Notes under the pieces: generated by a model
Told to the model about the DNA's origin: nothing
The model's database searches: none
Seen by the model: the letters and a program-made list of their open reading frames with translations, nothing else
Assembly: GCA_012034805.1 (NCBI GenBank)
Contig: JAAUOP010000040.1
Location: 1-35,471, forward strand
Length of the DNA: 35,471 nucleotides
Source: Synechococcales cyanobacterium CRU_2_2
Lineage (GTDB): Bacteria > Cyanobacteriota > Cyanobacteriia > PCC-9006 > JAAUQQ01
Direction of reading: 5' to 3'
Program-made: the position numbers and the translations under genes
Shown here: in pieces, positions 1 to 7,980 of the stretch
Numbering within the stretch: the first letter of the stretch is position 1
How the letters are laid out: each line of letters begins with the position of its first letter

Positions 1-118
1 GAAAGCCCAAGACTCCAAAAGCCCTCAGCCCCCAAAGCCCTAGCCCCAAAGCCCTAACCCCAAACACCCCAGACCCTAACCCGCCGAGTGGTACAAACTC
101 GTCAACAACGGCAAGAGG
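1..118. repeat. C-rich degenerate direct repeats
   Basis: Roughly the first 90 bases are a degenerate array of an A/C-rich unit resembling CCCCAAAGCCCTAA, repeated with variable spacing. It lies just downstream of the stop of the M56 peptidase gene. No gene, tRNA or hairpin is visible. It fits the many short direct repeats elsewhere in the window. Its left boundary cannot be seen because the window begins here. Confidence 0.5.
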
Positions 119-1017
119 CTAACCAGTAAGCCTGCGGCCATCCACCCTGGGTGGAAGAAAACTGGATTGAGGAATCGTATCGACTGGGGAGTCTTCGGGG
201 GGGGGGGGATCAGAGGCGATCGCCTGACCCAAGGCGACCTGAAACCCAGACTGAGGACTGAGCAAAGCCCGGATACGAGCTTCTAGACGCGTCTCGGTAT
301 CAACCTCGGTGAAGGCAGCACCGGACCAAAGGGGGACAGCCGCCGCTTGCGTCATTTTGAGCAGCGCCTCGGCAATCACCAGGGGATCGGCAAACTGGGC
401 CGCCCAGCGATCGGCTCTGATTTCGCGCAGCAGCAGCAGTTCCTGCCAGAGCGCTTCAGTTTGGGGCAGCCAGCGGGTGCATTGCCGCAGCCAGCCCAGC
501 CAAAAAAACCAGAATGTATCTCGAAATTGTAAATGGGCCTGCTCGTGGAGCAGCACAGCCCGCAGCTCTTCTGGGCTAAGCTGCTGGGTCAGGGCTAAAC
601 TCACCACAAGGTCGGGTTGCCAAAAACCGACACGGGCAGCAAAGGGCACCATCGATTGGATTTGGCGGCTGGCGGTGCCCTGAACGGGCTGAAGCGGTAG
701 CTGACGAATTTGCGCTACTGTGCGCCAGGTTTGCCCAGCCTGCAGCAGCAGCAGACCCAGGGCGATCGCCCCAAAGCCCACCACACTGTGACAACCTAGC
801 CAGCCCACCGATTGGCCCAGCATCAAGCCATGATGACCCATCTTGAGAACCGCGATCGCGTCATCCCCAAAAATAGCGGCGGCATCCAAAATAAACTCAG
901 TGCCCACTGCCACCGCCGAGCCCAAGTTTGGCCTTCGGGACTAGGCCGCAGGCGAGTCAGGCCCCAGCGCAGCAGCAGGGCGACGCCCAGTCCAACGAGC
1001 AACAGTCGGCTATGCAT
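119..1017 (-). CDS. M56 family (BlaR1-like) membrane metallopeptidase, split by a one-base frameshift
   Basis: The product resembles cyanobacterial M56 zinc peptidases, integral membrane proteases that partner BlaI-type repressors. The first half (starting MHSRLLLVGLG, hydrophobic) is read from 1017 to about 860. The second half continues in another frame from about 860 to 119 with hydrophobic helices, the zinc motif HEQAH in the context VLLHEQAHLQFRD, and a proline-rich tail. Joining the frames near 858-872 gives a normal protein of about 299 residues; the span is 3n+2 bases, so one base is missing. The start codon overlaps the stop of the blaI-like gene (TAATG), implying translational coupling. 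A run of 12 G (197-208) encodes four prolines near the C-terminus. There is no obvious penicillin-binding sensor domain, so the signal is unknown. Family call is firm; whether the gene is truly broken is not. Confidence 0.8.
197..208. repeat. Poly-G tract of 12 inside the M56 coding sequence
   Basis: Twelve consecutive G on the plus strand read as four proline codons (SDPPPPEDSP) in the minus-strand M56 gene. It is the longest homopolymer I noticed. A tract of this length can slip during replication or be miscounted during sequencing. The reading frame downstream lasts only about 26 codons, so length change would alter only the C-terminal tail. Confidence 0.9.
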
Positions 1018-1442
1018 TAGCGTTCCTCCGGTTGAGAACGAGCTTGGCGGGCGGCTTTGAGCTGCTGGGCGATCGCCTCAAATTTTTCGGCACTGGCGCT
1101 GTCGAGCTCGTTGGCAAAGGCGGCGACAATTTCAGGGCTCCCCACCTGAAGCAGTTTTTGCAATTGGTCGTGGGTTTGCAACACTTGGGCCTCGTGGCGG
1201 GAGAGGCGCGATCGCCAGACAAAGGCCCGAGATTGTTTGGTGCGCTCTAGCCAGCCCTTTTGCGACAGCCGCTTGAGGACGGTGCTGACGGAGGCGTAGG
1301 TCAGTTCGCGATCGGGATCGGCCAGGATGCGATCGTGGATTTCCTTCGCGGTCGCTCCGTCTAGGCTCCAAATAATTTCCAGGACTTCGGCTTCCAGAAA
1401 ACCGAGGGAGAGCTTTTGGGGTTGGCGAGGGAGAAATGGCAT
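1017..1442 (-). CDS. BlaI/MecI/CopY family transcriptional repressor
   Basis: The 141-residue protein begins MPFLPRQPQKLSLGFLEAEV, the usual opening of cyanobacterial BlaI-type repressors. A winged helix follows (TAKEIHDRIL, then YASVSTVLKRLSQKGWLER at roughly residues 45-63), and then a C-terminal dimerisation helix. In this family the repressor binds as a dimer to its own promoter and is removed by proteolysis linked to the M56 partner. I chose the ATG at 1442 because it matches the family N-terminus; the frame stays open further upstream to 1619 without family-like sequence. Its stop overlaps the M56 start by one base, so the two form an operon. The shared upstream region with the SWIM gene (1443-1657) is the likely operator site, but I could not identify a convincing operator palindrome. 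Confidence 0.85.
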   Translation of the reverse strand: MPFLPRQPQKLSLGFLEAEVLEIIWSLDGATAKEIHDRILADPDRELTYASVSTVLKRLSQKGWLERTKQSRAFVWRSRLSRHEAQVLQTHDQLQKLLQVGSPEIVAAFANELDSASAEKFEAIAQQLKAARQARSQPEER

Positions 1443-1657
1443 CAGATCGGGGGTAATCAACAAAAAAAGCAGAGCGAAGGCCATTGGCCGTTTGCCCAAG
1501 CCAAGCGGTCTAACCGAAGCAAAGCGCTTAGAAGCGAAGCCGATAGAATCAAGAGTAGGGGATTTCGCCCGGTCGCCGCCAGCCTTAGGATCAGGATAAT
1601 CCAGGATTAACCGTTCCAAAGGTCAAATCAACCCCATTCGACACAAAACCTTACCCC

Positions 1658-2551
1658 ATGGCCCCAAAAGCATCCGAAAAAAGCAAGACTTGGTGGGGAA
1701 AGCAATTTTTGGCAGCCCTGGAAAGCTTCACCGACCCAAGCCGCCTCGCCAGGGGGCGCGCCTATTCCAGTAACTTTCGGCTAAAGCAGTTTCAGATCAA
1801 CGCCGATGGCCAGGTCTTTGCTCAGGTGCGGGGCAATAAAAACGCTTACTTTGGCGTGACGAAAGAACCCACCTACATAACGACAATTTTCTTTGAGCCC
1901 ATTCGCCGCCCCTTCTGGAACGCCGTGATTGCGCTGATCGCCACCCAGGCCGGGGTGATTTCTAAGCTGATGCTGAACGAAATTCCCGACAACATCGAAG
2001 CGAGTTTCCAACCCCTTGGCCTCAACCTCCTGCCCAAGGGCCGCCAGGACTGCTCTGCCCAGTGCAGTTGTCCTGACTACAGCAATCCCTGTAAACACAT
2101 CGCTGGGGTCTACTTTCGGTTGGCCCAGGAGATCGATCGCGACCCCTTTTTGTTGTTTGAGCTGCGGGGGTTATCCCGGCAGGCCCTCAAAGAAGAACTC
2201 GCCAAGTCACCCCTGGGCTTGGCCTTATCCGGGGAGATGGATTTGTTCCATGAGGTCGCAGAGCCGGTAACGTCGTTTTTTACGTGGCCTGGGACATGCC
2301 CGATCGCCCCAGACGTAACCCTGGAAGACTTTTGGCTAGGGCAAAGGTCGGGCGGGGTGGCCAGCGAGAAGCGCGAAGCTCCGCAACTGGGTGAAGCCAG
2401 TTCCAACGCCCCTCGCGTTGGCGTGCCAGCCATTTTAATCAAAAAGCAGGGAGACTTTCCCCCCTTTTGGCACCGGGAGAATTCGTTTATTGAGGCCATG
2501 GAGGAGTTTTACCAGCGCATTCGAGATAAAAACAAGGACGTTCTAGAATAA
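1658..2551 (+). CDS. SWIM zinc-finger domain protein
   Basis: This 297-residue protein carries a SWIM-type zinc finger at about residues 131-150, seen as CSCPDYSNPCKH (CxCx(n)CxH). It sits in a cyanobacterial protein type that starts with a tryptophan-containing helix (WWGKQFLAALESFTDP) and a basic region (LARGRAYSSNFRL). SWIM fingers are predicted DNA- or protein-binding modules; in related proteins they often accompany SWI2/SNF2-type helicases, but no helicase is adjacent here. The C-terminal part is low in recognisable motifs. It is transcribed divergently from the blaI-like gene. The stop codon lies inside the first copy of a 14-bp direct repeat. Specific function is unknown. Confidence 0.8.
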   Translation: MAPKASEKSKTWWGKQFLAALESFTDPSRLARGRAYSSNFRLKQFQINADGQVFAQVRGNKNAYFGVTKEPTYITTIFFEPIRRPFWNAVIALIATQAGVISKLMLNEIPDNIEASFQPLGLNLLPKGRQDCSAQCSCPDYSNPCKHIAGVYFRLAQEIDRDPFLLFELRGLSRQALKEELAKSPLGLALSGEMDLFHEVAEPVTSFFTWPGTCPIAPDVTLEDFWLGQRSGGVASEKREAPQLGEASSNAPRVGVPAILIKKQGDFPPFWHRENSFIEAMEEFYQRIRDKNKDVLE

Positions 2552-2573
2552 ACGCTCGAGAATAAACGCTCGA
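2546..2573. repeat. 14-bp direct repeat, two copies, spanning the SWIM gene stop
   Basis: The unit GAATAAACGCTCGA occurs twice back to back (2546-2559 and 2560-2573). The TAA stop of the SWIM gene is inside the first copy. It fills nearly all of the gap between this gene and the convergent cysS. Confidence 0.85.
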
Positions 2574-2582
2574 TCAACGGCT

Positions 2583-4066
2583 TCAACTCCGGGTCCACAG
2601 GGTCACATCTCCGGGTTTGTCGATCAGGTTAATCCCCTGGGTTTTGAGCTCGTCGCGGATGCGATCGGATGCGGCATAGTCTTTGGCTTGCTTGGCGCAG
2701 GTTCGCTGCTGGATCAGCGCCTCGATCGCAGCATCACTCAGGCCGCTTGCTGGAGCGGTTTCGGGCTCGGCCTTGAGCCCCAGGATATCCGCAAGCACCC
2801 CGAGGGTGTGCCATTGGCGCTGGAGAACCTGAGCATCAGCGTCGAGCTTGCCTTCGTGGGTGAGGATATTGCCGACGCGGCGGAGCTCCTTGGCGAGTTC
2901 GTAGAGGATCGCGATCGCCCCCGAAGTATTCAGATCGTCATCCATCGCGGCAATGAAGCGATCGACTGCGTCAAGTTCCAAAGCATCGCGATCCTCCCGT
3001 CCCCGATCTCGCTCACCACTCCAGCCCAGTTGCGAGCCAAACTGATCGGCAAACCTCAAGCCTTCTTGAAGCGTGACCCAGCCGTTGACGGTGGCGGCGA
3101 TCGCCTCATCCGTAAAATCAATCGGTTTTCGGTATTGCCCTTGCAACAGAAACAACCGCAGCACCATGGGCTCAACCCCACCTTCGTCCAAAAGCTGCCG
3201 AATTGTCGTGAAGTTGCCCAAGGATTTGGACATCTTTTCGCCACCGACATTCACCATGCCGTTGTGCAGCCAATAGTGAGCCAAGCTCTTGCCCGTCGCC
3301 GATTCGGACTGGGCAATTTCGTTCTCATGATGGGGAAACTGGAGATCGGCTCCGCCCATGTGAATATCGATGGTATCGCCAAATTCGTCGCGAACCATCG
3401 CCGAGCATTCGATGTGCCAGCCCGGACGGCCATTGCCCCAGTTGGATTCCCAAAAGGGTTCGTTGGGTTTAGCGGCTTTCCAAAGCGCAAAGTCGAAGGG
3501 ATCTCGCTTTTTCGCCGCTTCTGGAGGAGAGCCATCAGAGGTTGCAGGTACATCTACTCTGCCACTGCGACCGGCTTCCATATCATCAAGGGTACGGCCC
3601 GAAAGTTTGCCATAACCGTCAAATTTGCGGACACTGAAGTAGACGTCGCCGCCAGAGGCGTAGGCCATCTGCTTCTGTTCCAGTTCGTGGATCAACTGCT
3701 TGATCCCGTCAAGGGTGTGGGTAGCGCGGGGATAGGAATCGGCCTCTTTGATATTGAGGCGACCCATATCCTCGAGGTAAGCAGCGATATAAGTTTCGGA
3801 GATCACCTCCATGGTGGTGCCTTCTTGGAGGGCACGATTTAGAATTTTGTCGTCGATGTCGGTGAAATTTTGCACATAACGCACGCGGTAGCCTCGCCAT
3901 TGCAGGTAGCGACGCAGGGTGTCCCAAACAATATTGCAGCGGGCGTGGCCGAGGTGGCTGTAGTCGTAGACGGTGACGCCGCAGCAATACATACTGATCT
4001 GGCCTTCGATGAGGGGAACGAAGGTTTCTTTTTCCGGGTCAGGGTGTTGTAGAGCTGGAGCGCCAT
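2583..4066 (-). CDS. cysS: Cysteinyl-tRNA synthetase, frame broken near its N-terminus
   Basis: Class I aminoacyl-tRNA synthetase that charges tRNA-Cys. Visible motifs: the zinc ligand region MYCCGVTVYDYSHLGHAR with the HIGH-like HLGH, the zinc/active-site region WHIECSAM, HHENEIAQSE, and the KMSKS loop (GGEKMSKSLGN). The natural N-terminus is MALQLYNTLTRKK from the ATG at 4066. That frame then runs out, and the body continues from KETFVPLIEGQ in the next frame. The join is at the A5 run (plus-strand T5, 4029-4033); one extra A would restore a 494-residue protein. The span is 3n+2 bases. CysRS is essential and the rest is intact, so an assembly indel is more likely than loss of function. A body-frame start further upstream would replace the conserved N-terminus with unrelated sequence. 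Confidence 0.93.
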
Positions 4067-4081
4067 GGGGGTTGCTCGGAT

Positions 4082-4114
4082 AATTGAACTCTCCAATTGT
4101 AGGGGAGTTTAATT
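4082..4114 (-). promoter_or_regulatory. Hairpin in the region upstream of cysS
   Basis: An inverted repeat, AATTGAACTCTCC then GGGGAGTTTAATT around a 7-base loop, can form a stem of about 13 pairs with two G-T wobbles. It lies 16 bases before the cysS ATG and downstream of the glycosyltransferase stop. No T-run follows on either side, so a classic terminator is doubtful. It could be a leader hairpin or a transcript-end hairpin for the upstream gene. I see no T-box specifier features. Confidence 0.5.
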
Positions 4115-4181
4115 CTAGGAAGCTTTTCCCTGGCACAAAAAGGCCAGACAGACTTCGATCGCGAAAATATTGAGCTCGGCT

Positions 4182-5495
4182 TCACGCGCGACGACGTTTT
4201 ATTCTGATGGTCTGTTCTAAGGCGCGATCGCCGCATTCCCTTGCAAACTCTCGTCCCAGTTGCTCGACCACCAACCGACTCAACAAAGTCTCGTAGCGAT
4301 CGAGTGCTTGCTCCAGCCCGTAATGGGCTTCGGCAAAGGCACGGTTGCGCTGCCCCATACGTTGGGCCTGGTCTGAATGGTGGTAGAGATGGACGATCGC
4401 CTGAGCTAGGGCCGGGGCTTGTTCTGGCTCGACAATGAGTCCCCCTTGGCTTTGACGCAGGGCGTCTGCCGCTGCACTCTCGGTGTGAACAGAGGCGACA
4501 ATCGGCAGGGCGCTCGCCATCAGCAATTGGGTCTTGGAGGGCATATTAAAATCCGTCACATGGCGTCGTTGAATCACCAATCCTACATCTGCTGCCGATA
4601 GTAGAGCAGGCAACTGATCACGAGGTTGCAAGGCCAAGAAATGGATATTGCTACCTGGGATCTGGTGGCTGTGGCACCAGTTTTCTAACCGACCAATGGC
4701 TTTGATTTCTCCGGCGATCACTAGGGCAATGGAACGCAGGGGTTCAAGGAGTTGAGCCGCCCGCAAAAGGGTCTCGAGGCCTTGGCTATGGGCGATATTT
4801 CCAGAGTAGAGTAGGATGAATTTGCCTTGGAGCTGGTGCGATCGCCGAAACGCCTGACCCAAGACTGCACTCGGGCGAAAAAACGACAAATCAATCCAGT
4901 TTGAAATACAACAAATCTTGCTCAAGTCAGCTCCTTTACGCTCTAGGTTGTGATGGAACTGGGGTGAAATCACACTGATGGCAGTTGCCTGTTCATAGGC
5001 GAAGGCTTCGAGCTGTTGCAACAACCGGGTCAAGAGTTTGTTGTTGAGTAAGCCTAGCCGAATCGCAGCATCGGGCAAGATATCTTGCAGGTTCAACACA
5101 ATCGGGCAGCTGTAGAGGTGACTCAGCAGCACCGCAGGCAACACCACCGGCAAGGGCGGGGAGGTCATTAAAATCACGTCAGGGCGAGGCCCCCGCAGGG
5201 CCTGGGTCAAGCTGGTACAAACAAAGCTGAGGTCGAGGAGGATGCGATCGCCCAGTCTCGGCTCTGGCCGAGTCCATAGGTAGCAGCGCTGAATCTGTAC
5301 CCCTCGACGCTGTTCTGTGACGTAGAGCTTGCCTCGGTAGCCGGAGTAGATCTGACGCTGGGGATAGTTAGGCATCCCCGTCACCACCCGCACTTGATGT
5401 CCTCGACTCGCCAGCCCCTCCGCCAGCTCCGTCATCAACGGCGCAATCCCAATGGGCTCGGGGTGGTAGTTGTAGGAATAAATTAGGACTCTCAT
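4182..5495 (-). CDS. GT4-family glycosyltransferase (WcaI-like)
   Basis: The 437-residue product starts MRVLIYSYNYHPEPIGIAP and has the GT-B fold pattern of family 4 transferases. The N-terminal half holds GLASRGHQVRVVTGMPNYP, and the middle holds the DVILMTSPPLPVVLPA helix and VLNLQDILPDAAI. The C-terminal donor-binding half contains LLYSGNIAHSQGLETLL and PSKTQLLMASALPIVAS. It most resembles colanic-acid-type WcaI enzymes that add a sugar to a lipid-linked or exopolysaccharide intermediate. The ATG at 5495 was chosen over an extension to 5612 because the family motif begins there. The stop is 115 bases from the cysS start, so co-transcription is possible. A decayed IS256 element lies about 100 bases upstream and may have displaced its promoter. 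Donor and acceptor are unknown. Confidence 0.85.
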   Translation of the reverse strand: MRVLIYSYNYHPEPIGIAPLMTELAEGLASRGHQVRVVTGMPNYPQRQIYSGYRGKLYVTEQRRGVQIQRCYLWTRPEPRLGDRILLDLSFVCTSLTQALRGPRPDVILMTSPPLPVVLPAVLLSHLYSCPIVLNLQDILPDAAIRLGLLNNKLLTRLLQQLEAFAYEQATAISVISPQFHHNLERKGADLSKICCISNWIDLSFFRPSAVLGQAFRRSHQLQGKFILLYSGNIAHSQGLETLLRAAQLLEPLRSIALVIAGEIKAIGRLENWCHSHQIPGSNIHFLALQPRDQLPALLSAADVGLVIQRRHVTDFNMPSKTQLLMASALPIVASVHTESAAADALRQSQGGLIVEPEQAPALAQAIVHLYHHSDQAQRMGQRNRAFAEAHYGLEQALDRYETLLSRLVVEQLGREFARECGDRALEQTIRIKRRRA

Positions 5496-5600
5496 GGGCG
5501 CAGGCGTTGCAGGGGTGGATGATGGACCGTGAAAGCAAGCCGGGTTACCGTATCCTTGCTGCCTGCCACTTGCTTCATATGTTACACCGTCACATTTTAC

Positions 5601-5627
5601 GAGAGTGATCAAAGTTTTGTGTAAGCG
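5601..5627 (+). mobile_element. Putative left terminal inverted repeat of an IS256-type element
   Basis: The sequence GAGAGTGATCAAAGTTTTGT followed by GTAAGCG resembles the outer end of IS256-group elements, which often carry a motif ending in TTTTGTGTAA. It stands 37 bases before the transposase start codon, the expected spacing. The matching right end was not found, consistent with the element being truncated. Confidence 0.5.
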
Positions 5628-5663
5628 GTCTAGAATCCCATTACTTCAGGAGACGACCGACTG

Positions 5664-5984
5664 ATGGCCCGAACAAAGAAAGCACTGAACCGAGTGGATA
5701 TGCTCCTCGACGAACTGCTAGCCAACCGCCAAGGCCCGGCAGATATTTTGGGAGCATCCGGTCTGCTCAAGCATCTCAGCAAGCGACTTGTGGAACGTAT
5801 GCTAGCGGGGGAGCTAACCCACCGCCTGAAGCAATCCAAAGAGCATGAGCCAAGCCGTTGACCCAACAGTCGAAATGGTTACTCAACCAAGAACGTACAG
5901 TCGAAGTAAGGTGAGATGGAGCTATCGATACCGCGAGACCGTTTGAGCGAATTTGAGCCGGAACTGGTGCAAAACCACTGCTGA
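5664..5984 (+). pseudogene. IS256-family transposase remnant (N-terminal quarter, two internal stops)
   Basis: The frame opens with 65 codons (MARTKKALNRVDMLLDELLA ... LLKHLSKRLVERMLAGELTH) typical of the N-terminus of IS256/Mutator transposases, ending in KQSKEHEPS. After a TGA at 5859 the same frame continues with family sequence (NSRNGYSTKNVQSK). After a TAA at 5907 it continues again (GEMELSIPRDRLSEFEPEL), then stops at 5982. The DDE catalytic region is absent. Full-length family members are about 400 residues, so only about a quarter remains and the element cannot be autonomous. The right side abuts a decayed Uma2 gene, suggesting deletion after insertion. Confidence 0.85.
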
Positions 5985-5993
5985 CCTCAAGCC

Positions 5994-6247
5994 CATTTAC
6001 CTGGGCTTGCATCCCCCGCGATGCATCCGGCGAGGTCGCCAACCCATTTTCGATCGCCCCCGACTGGGTGATTGACATCCTCTCTCCCGGCCAAAGCCAG
6101 ACCAAAGTCGTTCGCAACATCCTCCACTGCCTCACCCACGGCACCCAAATGGGTTGGCTCATCGACCCTGAAGAAAAGCCCGTCCCCAATTTTGCCAGCG
6201 CCCTCCAGCTCACCGTCGGCCAAATCTTTAGTTGGCTAGAAGACTAA
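5994..6247 (+). pseudogene. Uma2-family (DUF820) nuclease remnant
   Basis: One frame reads IPRDASGEVANPFSIAPDW, then VIDILSPGQSQTKVVRNILH, then HGTQMGWLIDPEEK. This is the conserved catalytic half of cyanobacterial Uma2 proteins, a PD-(D/E)XK-like fold often linked to mobile DNA. It jumps directly from DPEEK to PVPNFASALQLTVGQIFSWL, the usual C-terminus. The segment that normally lies between (about 25 residues around a VYRP-type strand) is missing, and no N-terminal half can be recognised before 5985. The gene is therefore a remnant, truncated on the left at the IS256 scar and internally deleted. A stop at 6245-6247 ends it. Confidence 0.75.
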
Positions 6248-6368
6248 TGCAACCCCTCTTCCTAAGGCCTTAGAGATCTGCCTCAAGGTTTCAGCCAGCC
6301 CAGCCCCGTTTGCGGCGAAAAGTTCAGCAATCTTTGATAATGGGGGAGCATTCACTTCAAAGGCTGCG

Positions 6369-7514
6369 ATGACTTTTTTTCCTGCTTCGTCTCGTTTAGA
6401 TGCTATTCTCGATCGCGCCATCCACGGCCAGGACTTAAGCGTGGATGAAGGTATTTTATTGCTAGGCCAACAATCTGGAGAGGCGATCGCCCAAGTCCGT
6501 CAGGCCGCCGACACCCTGCGTCAGCAGCTCGTCGGAGAAACCGTCACCTACGTCGTCAATCGCAACATCAACTTTACGAATATTTGCGAGCAGCACTGTA
6601 GCTTCTGCGCTTTTCGTCGCGATGCGGAAGACGAGGGGGCTTATTGGTTAGACTGGGGCCAAATTCACGAGAAAACAGCAGCGGCGGTTCAGCTCGGAGC
6701 CACAGAAATTTGTATGCAGGGAGGGCTCAATCCCGAGGCCAAAATCGCTGGAAAAGCCCTGCCCTACTACGTCAAACTGATTCAGACGATTCGGCAAGAC
6801 TTCCCTCACATTCATCTCCATGGATTCTCGCCCCAGGAGATTGAGTTTATTGCTCGCCAGGATGATCTCAGCTTTATAGATGTAATTACAACTTTGCAGG
6901 TGGCGGGACTGGGCTCCATGCCCGGAACTGCTGCGGAGGTGCTCGACAATAACGTGCGCCGGGTGCTCTGTCCTGAGAAAATTAGCGCGCCAGTCTGGCT
7001 TGAGATTGTTGAAACAGCACATCGTTTGGGAATGCCAACAACAAGCACGATGATGGCGGGCCACATTGAAACGCCTCGGCAGCAGATTGAGCATTTGGAG
7101 CAATTACGATCGCTCCAACAAACGGCTGTTACCCAAGGCTATCCCGCTCGCATCACCGAATTTATCATACTCTCCTTTGTGGGCGAACATGCTCCCAAGT
7201 CTTTGCGTCGGCGGGTGGGCCGTGATCAACCTGTGCTAGCGGATGCGCTGTTGCTGACGGCAGTTGCCCGTTTGTTTCTGGGGCGTTGGATTCCCAACCA
7301 CCAGCCGAGTTGGGTGAAGCTAGGTCTTGAGGGTGCAACTGAAGCCCTGCGCTGGGGTTGCAATGACATCGGTGGAACGTTGATGGAAGAGCATATTACC
7401 AGCATGGCTGGGGCCAAGGGCGGTACTTGCCAGACGGTGGCAGATTTGCGAGGCGCGATCGCCGCCCTGGGTCGCCCAGCAGCCCAACGCGATACCCTGT
7501 ACAATCTTTTGTAA
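6369..7514 (+). CDS. cofH: FO synthase subunit 2 (radical SAM, CofH)
   Basis: This 381-residue radical SAM enzyme carries the cluster motif [10 protein letters not shown] near residues 72-81 and the family stretches [23 protein letters not shown] and [10 protein letters not shown]. CofH joins 4-hydroxybenzyl from tyrosine to 5-amino-6-ribitylaminouracil. With CofG it makes FO (7,8-didemethyl-8-hydroxy-5-deazariboflavin), the chromophore of coenzyme F420 and of some cyanobacterial photolyases. No cofG is present in the window, so the partner must be elsewhere. The start ATG at 6369 gives the usual N-terminus ([15 protein letters not shown]). Length matches the family. It may be co-transcribed with the small gene 40 bases downstream. 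Confidence 0.92.
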   Translation: MTFFPASSRLDAILDRAIHGQDLSVDEGILLLGQQSGEAIAQVRQAADTLRQQLVGETVTYVVNRNINFTNICEQHCSFCAFRRDAEDEGAYWLDWGQIHEKTAAAVQLGATEICMQGGLNPEAKIAGKALPYYVKLIQTIRQDFPHIHLHGFSPQEIEFIARQDDLSFIDVITTLQVAGLGSMPGTAAEVLDNNVRRVLCPEKISAPVWLEIVETAHRLGMPTTSTMMAGHIETPRQQIEHLEQLRSLQQTAVTQGYPARITEFIILSFVGEHAPKSLRRRVGRDQPVLADALLLTAVARLFLGRWIPNHQPSWVKLGLEGATEALRWGCNDIGGTLMEEHITSMAGAKGGTCQTVADLRGAIAALGRPAAQRDTLYNLL

Positions 7515-7554
7515 TTTCAGACAACCCTCCGTAACCTCCTGTGAGCCTGACCCT

Positions 7555-7980
7555 ATGAGCATGGACAGCGACCACTCAATCTTGGCTGACTTGGAACGAG
7601 CCTCGTCCTTGGATGACGTGACGCGCGTTTATCAGTACTGGCTGAATTGGGGAAATGATGATGAAGTTGGATGGGAGATTAAATCAAAAATTGCCAAACT
7701 GAAAGCGGAGGAAATGAAACCTGAGCTAGAGCGCCAGCAGCAGCAAGAAGCCGCTGAATGGCAAAGCATTTGTCAGAAGATTGCTGCGCGTCGAGCACAG
7801 TTTACGCCGTCTCAATTTCAACCGGGTCATGCAGTAAGATGCCTAATGACGGACTGTCAATTTACGGGAAAAGTTGGAATCGTGGAAGCTGCTATCAACA
7901 ACCTTTGTGTGACCGTTCGATTTGAGCAGGGGTGTCTTAATACCAGCGACCAAAAGCTGGAACGGGTCAGACCGGAGTAG
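7555..7980 (+). CDS. Conserved-looking protein of unknown function, 141 residues
   Basis: I do not recognise the family. The N-terminal half is acidic and helical (SILADLERASSLDDVTRVYQ, WLNWGNDDEVGWEIKSKI), followed by a charged glutamine-rich helix (ELERQQQQEAAEWQ). The C-terminal 50 residues look like a small beta domain (GHAVRCLMTDCQFTGKVGIV, VTVRFEQGCL) that could be SH3- or KOW-like. No signal peptide or membrane segment is visible. It starts 40 bases after cofH on the same strand. Its 3' end overlaps the convergent rhodanese reading frame by 138 bases, which is unusually long and is more likely an artefact of the rhodanese side. Confidence 0.65.
   Translation: MSMDSDHSILADLERASSLDDVTRVYQYWLNWGNDDEVGWEIKSKIAKLKAEEMKPELERQQQQEAAEWQSICQKIAARRAQFTPSQFQPGHAVRCLMTDCQFTGKVGIVEAAINNLCVTVRFEQGCLNTSDQKLERVRPE

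Noticed and set aside
1..90. Repeats containing CCCTAA-like words resembling telomere repeats
   Set aside because: The unit is irregular (mixed CCCCAAAGCCCTAA and variants) and the surrounding genes are bacterial. It is better described as a degenerate direct repeat.
2688..3842. Long open frame on the plus strand opposite cysS (about 384 codons)
   Set aside because: It mirrors the GC-rich codon pattern of cysS on the other strand, has no recognisable motif, and overlaps a certain gene almost entirely.
6236..6421. Short minus-strand frame overlapping the start of cofH
   Set aside because: It contains a helical stretch loosely like an antitoxin, but it has no ribosome-binding site, overlaps the real start of cofH and has no partner toxin.
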